DNA of 64,000 nucleotides from Planctomycetaceae bacterium (GCA_021294835.1 JAJTDF010000003.1:25662-89661), one strand, 5' to 3'; positions 24,544 to 34,070 are shown, numbered from the stretch's first letter. Notes: generated by a model not told the origin, from the sequence alone. Program-made: numbers and translations.

Positions 24544-27480
24544 ATGACCTCCTCCACACTCGCCGCCGTCCGTCCCGCCATCAACGGTTGGAACGCCGCA
24601 TACCTCGACGAGCAGTATGCCGCCTTCAAGGCCGATCCCTCGTCGATTTCTCCCGATCTCGTCGCCTTCTTCCAGGGATTCGATCTGGCCCTCAGCCAGT
24701 CCGAAACCGCCGGCGGCGCGTCCACCGCTTCCCCTGACACCCTCCGCCTGCACGCCGGCGTCACATCGCTCATCGCTGCCTACCGCAGCCACGGCCACTT
24801 CGCCGCCAAACTCGATGCCTTCGGTCGCTCCAGCACCCGCCCGATCGAGCTTGAGCCCGGCACCCACGGCCTCCGTTCAGCCGACCTCTCCACCATCATC
24901 TCCCCCGTTGGCGAACCCCACCTGGCCGGTCTGGCCGTCAGCGCCGTCATCCAGCGTCTGGAATCCGCCTACTGCTCCACCCTCACCATCCAGCTCGCCC
25001 ACATCACCGACACCGCCCGCCGCCGATGGCTCATCGAGAAGCTCGAATCCGGCTCACCACTGGTTGCTCTGAGCCCCAAGGACAAGCTCGGCATCTTCGA
25101 CAGCCTCCTGCGCTCCGAGCAGTTCGAGCGTTTCCTCGCCAAGCGGTACCCCGGCGACAAGCGCTTCAGCCTTGAAGGCGGCGAAGCCCTGATCCCCCTG
25201 CTGGATCGCCTGCTCGACACCGCCGTTGATACCGGCGTCGCCGAGGCCGTCATCGGCATGCCCCACCGCGGCCGCCTGAACGTCCTGAACAACATCCTCG
25301 GAAAGACCTACGAGCAGATCTTCACCGAATTCGAAGAGTCCTTCGAGGAGGACTTCGCCGACGGCGGCGGCGACGTGAAGTACCACCGCGGCTACTCCTC
25401 CGATCGCACGCTCCGCTCCGGCCGAACCCTCAAGGTCGTTCTCGCCAGCAATCCCAGCCACCTTGAGTCCGTCGCCCCCGTCGTCTGCGGCCGCGTTCGC
25501 GCCAAGCAGCGTCTCCGCAACGACGTGACCGAACGCTCCTCCGTCGTGCCCATCATCCTCCACGGCGACGCCGCCGCCATCGGCCAGGGCGTCGTCCACG
25601 AGACCAACAACCTCGCCCAGCTCGAGGGGTACCGCGTCGGCGGCTCCGTGCACGTCGTCGTCAACAACATGATCGGCTTCACCACCGTCCCAGAGGACGG
25701 CCGCTCCGGCGACTACTGCACCGACGCCGCGCTGGCCTTCTCCTGCCCCGTCTTCCACGTCAACGGCGAGGACCCCGAAGCCGTCGTCGCCGCCGCCCAC
25801 CTGGCCATGCTCTACCGCCAGCAGTTCAAGCGCGACGTCTGGATCGACATGTGGTGCTTCCGCAAGTACGGCCACAACGAGCAGGACGAGCCCACCTTCA
25901 CCAACCCCGTCCTCGCCAAGCTCATCGCCGGTATGCCCGGCGTGGTCACCACCTATACCCGCCGCCTCACCGCCGAGGGTGTCATCACCGAAGCCAAGCT
26001 CGAGGCCCACCGCGCCGAGCTCGACGCCGTCCTTGAAAAGGCCCAGAACGCCGCCAAGGGCAAGCCCCACGACCCCACCATCGATCCCGCTCTGGGCCGC
26101 TGGGCCGGCATGGGCTGGGACTACTCCCACGCACCCGCCAAGACCGCCATCTCCAAGCAAACCCTCAACGAGATCTGTACCGCCCTCGCCAAGGCCCCCG
26201 ACGGCTTCAACGTCAACCCCAAGCTCAAGAAGCTCCTCGGCGAACGCGCCGCGCTCTCCCAGCCCGGCGCGCCCCTCACCCACGCCGACGGTGAACTCCT
26301 CGCCGTCGGCTCCCTCCTGCTCGACGGCGTCGCCGTCCGACTCTCCGGCCAGGACTGCCGCCGCGGCACCTTCAGCCAGCGTCAGATCGTGCTCCGCGAC
26401 GTGGGCACCGGTGAGGCCTTCAACCCGCTGAACCACATGCGTCCGCTGGCCGAGAGCCCCGACGACGCCGGCAAGCCCGGCTCCGACGGCGTCACCCGCC
26501 AGGCCAAGTTCTGCGTCTACGACTCCCCCCTGAGCGAGTTCGCCGTCATGGCCTTTGACTACGGCTATTCGCTGGCCGACCCCAACATGCTGGTGATGTG
26601 GGAGGGCCAGTTCGGCGACTTCGCCAACGGCGCCCAGACCACCATCGATCAGTACATCGCCTCCGCCGAAATCAAATGGGAACGCTGGAGCGGCATGGTG
26701 CTCCTGCTGCCCCACGGCTACGAGGGCGCCGGCCCCGAGCACTCCTCCGCCCGCCTCGAGCGTTTCCTCCAGTTGTGCGCCAACGAGAACATGCAGGTCT
26801 GCTACCCCACCACCGGCGCCCAGATGTTCCATCTGCTCCGCCGCCAGCAGGCCCGCAAGTTCCGCAAGCCGCTGATCGTCATGACGCCCAAGAGCATGCT
26901 CCGCATCCCCACCAGCACGGTGGACGAGGTGCTCACCGGCCACTTCATGGACATCCTCGACGACCCCCACTTCGCCTCCGGCAAGGAGAAGACCGCCAGC
27001 GTGAAGAAGGTCGTCCTCTGCTCCGGCAAGGTCTATCACGAACTGGCCGAGCGTCGTGCCGCCCTCAAGGCCTTCGATACCGCTCTGGTCCGCATCGAGC
27101 AGTTCTACCCGTTCAACTACGACCTCTTCAAGACCACCCTCGCCCGTTACCCCAAGAACGTTCAGGTCGTCTACGTGCAGGAAGAGCCCCGCAACGCCGG
27201 CGGCTACCAGTTCCTCTCCGACCTGCTCACCAACCAGCCCGACCCCACCGGCACCGGCGACGCCCCCGTGCTCACCCGCCTGCCCTACATCGGCCGCCCC
27301 ACCAGCGCCACCCCCGCCGTGGGCAGCAAGAAGAAGAGCAAGAAGGAGCAGGAGGCCATCCTCACCGCCGCCATCGGCCCGCTGGCCAAGGACGGCGCTG
27401 ACCCCAAGGCCGCCGGCGACGCCAAGGCCCACGTCAACGGCGCACCCAAGACCTCGGCCGCCAGCAGCAAGCGGGCCTGA
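24544..27480 (+). CDS. sucA: 2-oxoglutarate dehydrogenase E1 component
   Basis: The thiamine-diphosphate E1 subunit (978 aa) of the 2-oxoglutarate dehydrogenase complex, which decarboxylates 2-oxoglutarate and passes the succinyl group to the E2 lipoyl arm. The N-terminus (NAAYLDEQYAAFKADP) matches the E2-binding region. Core motifs are present: IGMPHRGRLNVLNNILGK, DVKYHRGYSSD, HGDAAAIGQGVVHETNNL, NNMIGFTT and FRKYGHNEQDEPTFTNP. Length agrees with the E. coli enzyme. The ATG at 24544 is preferred because the upstream 47 codons are not family-like. Near the C-terminus is an extra lysine-rich stretch (KKKSKKEQEA) and an Ala/Lys tail not usual for SucA. The matching E2 gene lies 32 kb away at 59.2-60.5 kb. 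Confidence 0.96.
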   Translation: MTSSTLAAVRPAINGWNAAYLDEQYAAFKADPSSISPDLVAFFQGFDLALSQSETAGGASTASPDTLRLHAGVTSLIAAYRSHGHFAAKLDAFGRSSTRPIELEPGTHGLRSADLSTIISPVGEPHLAGLAVSAVIQRLESAYCSTLTIQLAHITDTARRRWLIEKLESGSPLVALSPKDKLGIFDSLLRSEQFERFLAKRYPGDKRFSLEGGEALIPLLDRLLDTAVDTGVAEAVIGMPHRGRLNVLNNILGKTYEQIFTEFEESFEEDFADGGGDVKYHRGYSSDRTLRSGRTLKVVLASNPSHLESVAPVVCGRVRAKQRLRNDVTERSSVVPIILHGDAAAIGQGVVHETNNLAQLEGYRVGGSVHVVVNNMIGFTTVPEDGRSGDYCTDAALAFSCPVFHVNGEDPEAVVAAAHLAMLYRQQFKRDVWIDMWCFRKYGHNEQDEPTFTNPVLAKLIAGMPGVVTTYTRRLTAEGVITEAKLEAHRAELDAVLEKAQNAAKGKPHDPTIDPALGRWAGMGWDYSHAPAKTAISKQTLNEICTALAKAPDGFNVNPKLKKLLGERAALSQPGAPLTHADGELLAVGSLLLDGVAVRLSGQDCRRGTFSQRQIVLRDVGTGEAFNPLNHMRPLAESPDDAGKPGSDGVTRQAKFCVYDSPLSEFAVMAFDYGYSLADPNMLVMWEGQFGDFANGAQTTIDQYIASAEIKWERWSGMVLLLPHGYEGAGPEHSSARLERFLQLCANENMQVCYPTTGAQMFHLLRRQQARKFRKPLIVMTPKSMLRIPTSTVDEVLTGHFMDILDDPHFASGKEKTASVKKVVLCSGKVYHELAERRAALKAFDTALVRIEQFYPFNYDLFKTTLARYPKNVQVVYVQEEPRNAGGYQFLSDLLTNQPDPTGTGDAPVLTRLPYIGRPTSATPAVGSKKKSKKEQEAILTAAIGPLAKDGADPKAAGDAKAHVNGAPKTSAASSKRA

Positions 27481-27530
27481 GGACCGGCCCTCGGTCAGCC
27501 GTCGCACGGTCAGGCAGCACACAACCACCA

Positions 27531-27568
27531 ACGGGCCGGCCGCGCAACCGCGGACCGGCCCGTTTGTC
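27531..27568 (+). terminator. Rho-independent terminator after sucA
   Basis: A 9-bp stem (acgggccgg / ccggcccgt) is extended inward by five more pairs (ccgcg / cgcgg) past one bulged A, and is followed by ttt. It lies about 50 bp past the sucA stop. Confidence 0.75.
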
Positions 27569-27610
27569 ATCACGCTGCAAAATCGCTCCACCGGACCGCT
27601 CTGCGCCGCC

Positions 27611-28585
27611 TCAAAAACGCAGCAGTACGTTGCACCCCGCCACCGGCCCGTGGGTCACCACATCCCAGGTCAGCGATGCCGACTCGTACCGCTGCCCGAG
27701 CGCCCGGTAGCCGGCGAACACTCCAAACGTCCATCCGTCCAGCCGCCACCGATACCCCGCCAGCCCGATCGCCTGCCAGGCGAACTGCGAATCGTCCACA
27801 TCAAACCCGCCAATATCACCCCGCACGCTCAGCACCAGCGAGCCGTTCAGATCTACCGCCGCACGCAGCCCCACCAGCGGTTCCAGCCATTCGGTGTTCG
27901 AGTTCAGTTCGCGGGCGATCCCCGCCGTCAGCACCTCGCCCCCCGGAAGCGTCACATTGGCCTCCGCCGTGGCGTCAATCCGCACATCCATCGCGGTCAC
28001 CCGCAGTCCGCCCAGTGCGTCCAGCGTCCAGCGATGCTCACCCCGGTCGCCGAACCGCTGATCGATCAGCCGGTACCCAGCCGCCGCCTCCGCCCACAGG
28101 TTCTTCAGCGTGGTCTGCGTCTCCGCCGAGACCGTTACTCCGCCGCCAAGCGGGCCGCTTCTGGCACGCCCTCGACCGCCCTCAAGTTCCGCCTTGGCGA
28201 ACGCCCCGTTGAAGTTCAGCACCACCCGACCCAGTTCCACGTCAACCGCCCCCATCAGCCCGAGTACCGAGTCCGACCGCTCCAGCACATCCGCGAACGA
28301 GGCCGCCACCTTGGTTTCTATCCCGCGCGACACCAGATCGCCGTCGTACCCGGTCAGCCACGCGTACGGCGAGATCGCCACCGCCACGCCCGATCCGCCC
28401 TCGGCCCCATCCGCCGGCCAGGCCGTCTGCGTTGTCGGAGTTGAAGTTGCCGTCGCTGCAGAACAAGGTGCAGCGCCGGGCGCCACCTGGCCGTCGGCCG
28501 CCGTCGCCCCGGGGCCGAACAACACACCCCAGCAAAGAACCACCGCGCAACCCGCCGCCCCCATACGCGCACAATCCATAAGCAT
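27611..28585 (-). CDS. Exported beta-barrel-like outer-membrane protein
   Basis: A 324-residue protein with a Sec-type signal peptide (GAAGCAVVLCWGVLFGPGATA), then a Thr/Ala linker and alternating hydrophobic beta strands to the end: VAVAISPYAWLTGYDGDL, VDVELGRVVLNFNGAFAK, LDALGGLRVTAMDVRIDAT, GWTFGVFAGYRALGQRY. It ends in phenylalanine (VLLRF), the terminal aromatic residue recognised by the BAM machinery. This fits an 8-12 strand barrel. The start at 28585 has GGGAG 9 bases upstream; the ORF-track start is a GTG seven codons earlier. It follows the DUF1254 gene by 37 bases on the same strand, so the two are probably one operon. No specific substrate or pore type can be assigned. Confidence 0.75.
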   Translation of the reverse strand: MLMDCARMGAAGCAVVLCWGVLFGPGATAADGQVAPGAAPCSAATATSTPTTQTAWPADGAEGGSGVAVAISPYAWLTGYDGDLVSRGIETKVAASFADVLERSDSVLGLMGAVDVELGRVVLNFNGAFAKAELEGGRGRARSGPLGGGVTVSAETQTTLKNLWAEAAAGYRLIDQRFGDRGEHRWTLDALGGLRVTAMDVRIDATAEANVTLPGGEVLTAGIARELNSNTEWLEPLVGLRAAVDLNGSLVLSVRGDIGGFDVDDSQFAWQAIGLAGYRWRLDGWTFGVFAGYRALGQRYESASLTWDVVTHGPVAGCNVLLRF

Positions 28586-28622
28586 CAGATGCGTCTCCCG
28601 GGTCACAGCACACCCACCCTCG

Positions 28623-30119
28623 TCACTTCACCCGCCTGATCGCCGGCGGAGCCCACCGACCGTCAACGACCTCCGGCCGCGGCGAGTACAACCGCATCGT
28701 CACACCAAGCAAGCCGCTCGTCGGAGACGGCAGCCAGTTGGACTCTCTCTCAGCGCCCGGGCTCTGGTTCTGGATGAACAGCGTCAGCGAACCGTCCGAA
28801 TTGTACTTCAGCGCGTCGCGATCGCCGATGGCAAAGCGGTTCAGGCGGTTAGCCGCCTGGAAGCCCTCCGCGTCGTACATGGTCACCGACCAGAATGCGT
28901 CCACCGGCGGCAACTGCTGCTTGCTGAAGTGCAGTTCATACCCGCCTTCGCCGACAAGCGGCTTGCCGTCCGCATCTGCAACACACAGCGGATAGATCGC
29001 ATCTTCCGGCTGATTGGCGCCAAGCCCCATCATCGCCACAATCGCCCGCTTGAGGTACGCGTTTCCGTACACGCCCATCGTGTCGGTGTTCATCTGCCAC
29101 CCGTTCACGATCCGCGCCATCGTCGGAGCCTTCTCCTGCATCTGCCGCAGAGCCAGCGCCGGTGCCCGCTTCAGGGCCGCCTGCACCGCCCCCGCAGCTT
29201 TCGACAGGTCGAACGACTCACCGGGCCGGATCCCGATCCGCTCAAGCCTCGCCAGAGTTGACCAGTCCGTGATCTGCGGCGGGTTCACCTTCAGCAGCTC
29301 CGCCGCATACGCGAAATACCGCTCCGCCGGCATGGTGTTCACCTGCGTCAGAGGCGGTGTCTTCATGTCCACCGTCGGGTCCGGCACAAACGCCGCCGGC
29401 TCCGTGCTCTTGCCCCACCTCGACAGCGGCGTCACCCGATACCCCTTCTGCACCGCATGAACCGCCCGATAGTCCGCCGGACCGTTGGTCTGCGTCCGCC
29501 CGATCACCCACACCTGCGGAGTCGGCGCCTCGATTCGCTCCACCCCGCCGGGCAGGCTGCCGGTCCATCCTTTGGGAACCACGGCCCAGTTCCCCGCCTT
29601 CGTGCCGCTGGTGCGCTTGCCCGGCGACGCAAAGACGTTGGACCACATGTCCAGCATCGGCAGCAGGTAGTACCGTCCGCCGGTGTCCGGCGCCGACACG
29701 ATCATCGGCTCGGAGTTCAGGTCCAGCCAGCAGATCGAGTACAGCGTGTCGAAGTTCGGCCGCACCACCTCGCGAAAATCCGCCGTCGGGAACGCGCTCA
29801 TGTGGTGAAACTGGTTCATCGGCCCCATTGCCGGCTTCGCACCCGCTGAGTAGTTGGTGGTCACCCGCCGCGTCACGTCCATCGAGATCAGCGGATAGAA
29901 GTACACGTATGCCTCGATGCCGATCGCCAGCGCCTCCTCCTCGCTGATCTCGCCCGCTCCGGCGGAGACCGCCGCAGCCGAAGGCGCTGCCCCCCCGCCC
30001 TGCGCCCAGGCATGGTTCATGCAAGTCGCCGCCAGCGCCAACGCCGCCGCAGCGCCGACCACAGCGTGAACACAACGCCGACCCGCTCCCGCGAGCATCC
30101 AATCAGTGCGGTCCGTCAT
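28623..30119 (-). CDS. Exported DUF1254/DUF1214 domain protein
   Basis: A 498-residue secreted protein. AAGGAG lies 7 bases before the ATG at 30119, settling the start. A long Sec signal (ALALAATCMNHAWAQ) leads into the DUF1254 domain (AYVYFYPLISMDVTRRVTT, VRPNFDTLYSICWLDL, YYLLPMLDMWSNVF) and a C-terminal DUF1214 domain (YELHFSKQQLPPVDAFWSVT, NRFAIGDRD, LTLFIQNQSPG). These twin-domain proteins are widespread and uncharacterised; the two halves resemble beta-sandwich folds. It is followed by the beta-barrel gene and probably co-transcribed, suggesting an envelope function shared by the pair. Confidence 0.88.
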   Translation of the reverse strand: MTDRTDWMLAGAGRRCVHAVVGAAAALALAATCMNHAWAQGGGAAPSAAAVSAGAGEISEEEALAIGIEAYVYFYPLISMDVTRRVTTNYSAGAKPAMGPMNQFHHMSAFPTADFREVVRPNFDTLYSICWLDLNSEPMIVSAPDTGGRYYLLPMLDMWSNVFASPGKRTSGTKAGNWAVVPKGWTGSLPGGVERIEAPTPQVWVIGRTQTNGPADYRAVHAVQKGYRVTPLSRWGKSTEPAAFVPDPTVDMKTPPLTQVNTMPAERYFAYAAELLKVNPPQITDWSTLARLERIGIRPGESFDLSKAAGAVQAALKRAPALALRQMQEKAPTMARIVNGWQMNTDTMGVYGNAYLKRAIVAMMGLGANQPEDAIYPLCVADADGKPLVGEGGYELHFSKQQLPPVDAFWSVTMYDAEGFQAANRLNRFAIGDRDALKYNSDGSLTLFIQNQSPGAERESNWLPSPTSGLLGVTMRLYSPRPEVVDGRWAPPAIRRVK

Positions 30120-30191
30120 GGGGTGTCTCCTTCCTGGTGATTGCTGCACCACGTCCTCGTCCCGAGCCCTGCGCCGACTGCGCAGACACCG

Positions 30192-30212
30192 CTTCGGAAC
30201 GAACCTTCGGAA
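30192..30212 (-). repeat. 8-bp direct repeat upstream of the DUF1254 gene
   Basis: cttcggaa occurs twice with a 5-base spacer (13-bp period), 73 bases before the DUF1254 start. A nearby short inverted repeat (ctgcgc-N5-gcgcag, 30169-30185) lies closer to the start. Either could be a regulator site, but no promoter elements are convincing. Confidence 0.3.
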
Positions 30213-30340
30213 GACACTGCATTATTGCCCGCACCCCCCCGCTGCCGCGATCCGTTGCACGCCGCTCCCCTTCAAACTGCCTCATAGGGGGGAGATGTCG
30301 GCCCCTCACCCGGCTTCGGCTGGCGGATGGGCTGCTTGCG

Positions 30341-32212
30341 TCACGCCGGCGTGCCGGTGCCGCCGCCCTCGCCGCCGCCGTTGCGGGGCATCTGGTGCTC
30401 CACCAGACTGCGGTACAGCGGGCACCGCCCCAGCAGTTCGCCGTGCGTCCCGCTGTCCACCATCCGCCCCGCCTCCATCACCACAATCCGGTCCGCATTG
30501 ATCACCGTGCTCAGCCGGTGCGCCACCACCAGGCACGTCCGCCCCTTGGAGAACTCGGTGATCGCCTCGGCGATCCGCGCCTCGCTCTCCGAGTCGATCA
30601 TGCTCGTCGCTTCGTCCAGGATCAAAATCGCCGGATCCCGCAGCACCGCCCGCGCGATGGCGATGCGTTGCCGCTGACCGCCCGAAAGCCCCGAGCCCCC
30701 TTCCCCCACCGGATCGTCATACCCCTTCGGCTTCTGCAGGATGAACTCCTCCGCCCTGGCCTTGCGCGCCGCCGAGCGAACCTGCTCGTCGCTGGCCGTC
30801 TCCACCGCGTACGCGATGTTGCTGCGGATCGTCCCCTTGAACAGCACCGTCTCCTGCGTCACCACGCCGATCTGCTGCCGCAGCCCCACCCGCGACACCG
30901 TGCGGATGTCCACCCCGTCGACATACACCCCGCCCGAGCCCGCGTCCGGCTCCAGCAGCCGCGGAATCAGCGACAGCAGCGTCGTCTTCCCGCACCCGTT
31001 GGGCCCCACGAACGCCACCGTCTGCCCGTGCCTGATCTCCAGCGACAACTCCCGCACCGCCGGCCGCTCCGCCCCCGGATACGTCAGCGTCACCCGGTCA
31101 AACCGGATGCTCTCGCGGTGCCTGGCCAGCGTCGGCAACGCCTCGTCGCCCGTCAGTTCTTCAGGCAGGGCCAGCATCGCCGCCAGTTCCTGCGCCGCCG
31201 CCGAGGAGGTCTGCAGGTCGTGCCACATCCCCATCAGCGGCTTGAGCGACGCCGCCGCGATCCCCAGCGACGCCAGCGTGACAAAGAACTCCGCCGGCTG
31301 CAGCGACCCACGGATGATCGCATTGGCCGCCACCAGCGAAAGCCCGCCCAGCGCGAAGATCGTCAGCGACTCCACCAGCGGCGTGCCGATCGCCCGCGCC
31401 GTCCGGATCTTCATCTCAATCGCCAGCAGTTCCCGCGAGATGGCCGCGAACCGGGCCTGCTCCCGCTTCTCGCTGGTCGACGACTTGACCACCCGCAGGT
31501 TGCTCCCCACCTCCACCAGCGCCGCCATCAGCCCACCGGTGGTGTTCAGCCCCGCCCGCGAACCCCGACGGATGATCTTCCCCGTCCGCCGAACCACCGT
31601 GTACAGAATCGGCGCCGCCACCATCGCCGACAGCGCCAGCCAGAAGTTGGTGTAAAACGCCGCCAGCCCCGCAGCGACACCCTTGGTCAGCTGCGCAAAG
31701 CTCCGGCTCAACAGCGTGTTGAAACCCGCCGCCAGCATCCCCGTGTCGCTGCTCACCCGCCGCACCAGCGTCATGTGCCCCATCCGCACCACCGTCGCCA
31801 GCGGCAGCCGAACCAGATGCGTAAACGTCCGCTCGCGAAGATCCGCGATCGTCTTGGCCACCACCGTCATCGACAAATACGCATGCATGAAGTTGCAGAA
31901 CGCCCCGAACAGCGTCAGCAACCCGAGCGCACCGACCACCCACACCACCGCCGTGAACTGCCCCGTCGGCAACGCATCGATCCACGCCTGCGGCACATGT
32001 CCGCCCAGGAACTTCGTGTTCGCCTCCTCCGCCAGCTTTGGCAGGTCCTTGGCCTTGGCCGGGTCACGCTGCAGAATGATCTCCAGCACCGGCGTCGCCG
32101 CCAGCAGGCCGGCCCCCAGCCCGCCGGCCGACAGCAGGCCGAACGTCAAGGCCGCCACCACCCGCCCCCGGTGTTCCAGCAGCAGTTTGGCAAATCTCCA
32201 GAAGTCCTTCAT
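30341..32212 (-). CDS. ABC exporter (fused permease and ATPase)
   Basis: A 623-residue half-transporter of the MsbA/LmrA type that would act as a homodimer. The N-terminal half has about six membrane helices (VVAALTFGLLSAGGLGAGLL, AVVWVVGALGLLTLFGAFC). The C-terminal ATPase has Walker A GPNGCGKTT, signature LSGGQRQR, Walker B AILILDEATS and the switch histidine in VVAHRLST. The start at 32212 (MKDFWRF) is chosen over the ORF-track start because the upstream codons are Gly/Arg low-complexity; the Shine-Dalgarno is weak. Substrate (lipid, drug or peptide) is not determinable. It is transcribed behind the YkgJ/FchA/IspF group on the same strand, 95 bases away. Confidence 0.93.
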   Translation of the reverse strand: MKDFWRFAKLLLEHRGRVVAALTFGLLSAGGLGAGLLAATPVLEIILQRDPAKAKDLPKLAEEANTKFLGGHVPQAWIDALPTGQFTAVVWVVGALGLLTLFGAFCNFMHAYLSMTVVAKTIADLRERTFTHLVRLPLATVVRMGHMTLVRRVSSDTGMLAAGFNTLLSRSFAQLTKGVAAGLAAFYTNFWLALSAMVAAPILYTVVRRTGKIIRRGSRAGLNTTGGLMAALVEVGSNLRVVKSSTSEKREQARFAAISRELLAIEMKIRTARAIGTPLVESLTIFALGGLSLVAANAIIRGSLQPAEFFVTLASLGIAAASLKPLMGMWHDLQTSSAAAQELAAMLALPEELTGDEALPTLARHRESIRFDRVTLTYPGAERPAVRELSLEIRHGQTVAFVGPNGCGKTTLLSLIPRLLEPDAGSGGVYVDGVDIRTVSRVGLRQQIGVVTQETVLFKGTIRSNIAYAVETASDEQVRSAARKARAEEFILQKPKGYDDPVGEGGSGLSGGQRQRIAIARAVLRDPAILILDEATSMIDSESEARIAEAITEFSKGRTCLVVAHRLSTVINADRIVVMEAGRMVDSGTHGELLGRCPLYRSLVEHQMPRNGGGEGGGTGTPA

Positions 32213-32307
32213 CGCATCCCGTTGGTCCTGCCATCCCCCGCCACGCCCCCGCTGAACTCCGCCCCCTGTGCCGCAGTTCGCTGCCGGAATCATCCCGGAT
32301 GCCCAGT

Positions 32308-32937
32308 CTAGCGAGCGTCCGCCGCACCCGGGCGGGGGCGATTGTCCGCCCCGGGCAGCATCGGCAGCCGCACGGCCACCGCCGGGTCCGCCTCCGGTCC
32401 GCCCCCCTCAGCCAGCCCGTCCGCACCCGCCTCCGCAAACATCCCCAGCATCCCCCGCCACTCCCCATAGCGGTACGCAATCCCGTACCGCTCGTGCAGC
32501 TCCCGCAGCATCCCCAGCCCCCGCTCGGTCAGGTCATGCTGCCACCCCTGCGCCGCCCGGTCACAGAAATAGACCCGGCACCCCAAAGGCTTGATCGCGT
32601 GCACCCCGCACAGGTTGCCGTTCTGAAACGGGCACCCGCCCGCCGCCCTGGCCGCCTCCACCGCCCCGCTGCTCAGCCGCCCCCGCCCGGCACCAGCCAG
32701 CCGCCGCACGCAATACGCCGCCTCCAGCCCCGTCACATACAGCAGGTGCCCCGTCTCCCGAAAGTTGCAGCACCGCCCCGAGGCCCAGCACGCCGGACCA
32801 CGACGACCGATCTCCTGCGCCGCCATCGCATAGATCGCTTCCAGTTCAGCGACCACGGCCGGCGTGTCCACCGCCGTCAGCCACGCCGCCGCAAGATCCT
32901 CCGGGCTGTCCGGCGTCCTCGCCGTCTCGCTCGCCAT
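32308..32937 (-). CDS. YkgJ-family cysteine-cluster protein (first copy)
   Basis: A 209-residue member of the YkgJ (CxxxxCC, formerly UPF0153) zinc/iron-chelating family. Metal-ligand cysteines are visible in CWASGRCCNF, then CPFQNGNLCGVHAIKPLGC and VYFCD. The ATG at 32937 has GAGGGG six bases upstream; the ORF-track start is a TTG further out. The C-terminal 50 residues (EGGGPEADPAVAVRL and on) lie outside the cluster domain. The molecular role is not established. A second YkgJ-family gene lies 24 bases upstream. Confidence 0.8.
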   Translation of the reverse strand: MASETARTPDSPEDLAAAWLTAVDTPAVVAELEAIYAMAAQEIGRRGPACWASGRCCNFRETGHLLYVTGLEAAYCVRRLAGAGRGRLSSGAVEAARAAGGCPFQNGNLCGVHAIKPLGCRVYFCDRAAQGWQHDLTERGLGMLRELHERYGIAYRYGEWRGMLGMFAEAGADGLAEGGGPEADPAVAVRLPMLPGADNRPRPGAADAR

Positions 32938-32961
32938 CCACAGCCCCTCACGCAAAGAGGT

Positions 32962-33465
32962 TCAGATCTCGCAACTGTCCCGCATGATCCGCACCTGCAC
33001 CACGCTGTGCAGCGTCCCCTTGTCAATCCCCGGGCACGTGTTCCGTGCCGAGGCCCAGGTCCGCTCGTTCCGCACCAGGCTCGGCCAGAACGGCCAGCTC
33101 CGGCACTGCCGGGGCCGGTCCTCATACACCCCGCACACCGCCTTGCCGGGGATCTTCTCGCGATCCAGAAACACGCAATCCAGCCCGTACGGCCCCGACC
33201 GCTCATTCAGCGACCGCCCCAGTTCCATCATGTGCGTGTACCGCGCCATGAACTCCTCGGTGCTGATCCCCAGCCGCTTCGCCAGCGCTGCGCACTCAGC
33301 GTCGTTCACCAGCACATACCCCGAAGGCCCGCTGCAGCAGTTCCCGCACATCGTGCACGAGAACCGCAGCCCCAGCCCGCCCTCCGGGCCGCTCGGCTGC
33401 GCGAACCACTCCAAAGGCCCGATGTTGCCGCCGGAGTTACCCGTTTCCGCCATGCCCTGGCTCAT
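32962..33465 (-). CDS. YkgJ-family cysteine-cluster protein (second copy)
   Basis: A 167-residue YkgJ-family protein with the cluster CTMCGNCCSGPSGYV near residue 38, a second cysteine group (CVFLDREKIPGKAVC) and a third (RPRQCRSWPFWP). The last two correspond to the conserved C-x-vYe-RP-xxCr part of the family. The start is taken at 33465, where ATGA overlaps the stop of the cyclodeaminase-like gene (stop at 33462), so the two are translationally coupled. It differs clearly from the neighbouring YkgJ copy, so this is an old duplication or two subfamilies brought together rather than a recent tandem repeat. Confidence 0.85.
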   Translation of the reverse strand: MSQGMAETGNSGGNIGPLEWFAQPSGPEGGLGLRFSCTMCGNCCSGPSGYVLVNDAECAALAKRLGISTEEFMARYTHMMELGRSLNERSGPYGLDCVFLDREKIPGKAVCGVYEDRPRQCRSWPFWPSLVRNERTWASARNTCPGIDKGTLHSVVQVRIMRDSCEI

Positions 33466-34070
33466 CCGCACGCCCTCACCACCGCCGCCTGCCGGCTCGC
33501 CGCCCCCGCCAGCATCTCCGCCACCGCCGCCGCCTTGGCCGCCCGCTGGGCGTCGTCGGTCAGCAGCGGCAGGTTGATCTTCACGTTCTCCGCCGCCGCC
33601 CGCGCCGCCGTCTCCGCCAGCATCGCCGCGATCGCCAGATCGCTCCGCAGAAACTTGTTCGTCTTCGGCGGCAGCGGCTCAAACAGCCGCAGCAGATCGC
33701 ACGCCGCCGCCAGGCACGCCATCGGCGCCCCGATGCTCGCCTCCACCGCCTTGCCCATCTCCGCCTTGCGCCGCGCATCCTCTGCCGGCAGCCGCTGCAA
33801 CTCGTTCAGCAGCCGATACGCCGCCGCATCCTCCTCAGCCAGGGCCAGAAACAGCCCCCGCGCCCGCTGCAACTGCCCCCGGTCCGCCTCCAGCGCCGGC
33901 TGGTGCTCGGCCAGGTCCTTCTTGCCGATCGAGTACGCCAGCACCATCTGCCCCAGCGCCGCCGCCGTCGCGCCTGTCAGCGCTGCCACCGCCCCGCCGC
34001 CCGGCGTCGGGGTCTTGGCCGCCAATCCGTCAAGAAACGCGCCGATCGGCGCCGTCGCAAGGTCGTTCAT
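33462..34070 (-). CDS. Cyclodeaminase/cyclohydrolase family protein (FTCD_C / FchA-like)
   Basis: A 202-residue all-helical protein of the formiminotransferase-cyclodeaminase C-terminal family. The hallmark N-terminal segment TPTPGGGAVAALTGATAAAL is intact, and length matches stand-alone FchA-type methenyl-tetrahydrofolate cyclohydrolases (about 210 aa). It probably acts on a folate one-carbon intermediate, but stand-alone members vary, so cyclodeaminase or cyclohydrolase activity cannot be separated here. Its stop overlaps the next gene (ATGA). No histidine-degradation or glycine-cleavage genes are nearby to narrow the role. Confidence 0.85.
   Translation of the reverse strand: MNDLATAPIGAFLDGLAAKTPTPGGGAVAALTGATAAALGQMVLAYSIGKKDLAEHQPALEADRGQLQRARGLFLALAEEDAAAYRLLNELQRLPAEDARRKAEMGKAVEASIGAPMACLAAACDLLRLFEPLPPKTNKFLRSDLAIAAMLAETAARAAAENVKINLPLLTDDAQRAAKAAAVAEMLAGAASRQAAVVRACG

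Noticed and set aside
25054-27591. 845-aa ORF antisense to sucA.
   Set aside because: Composition shadow of a highly conserved enzyme gene; Gly/Val/Glu-rich with no motif.
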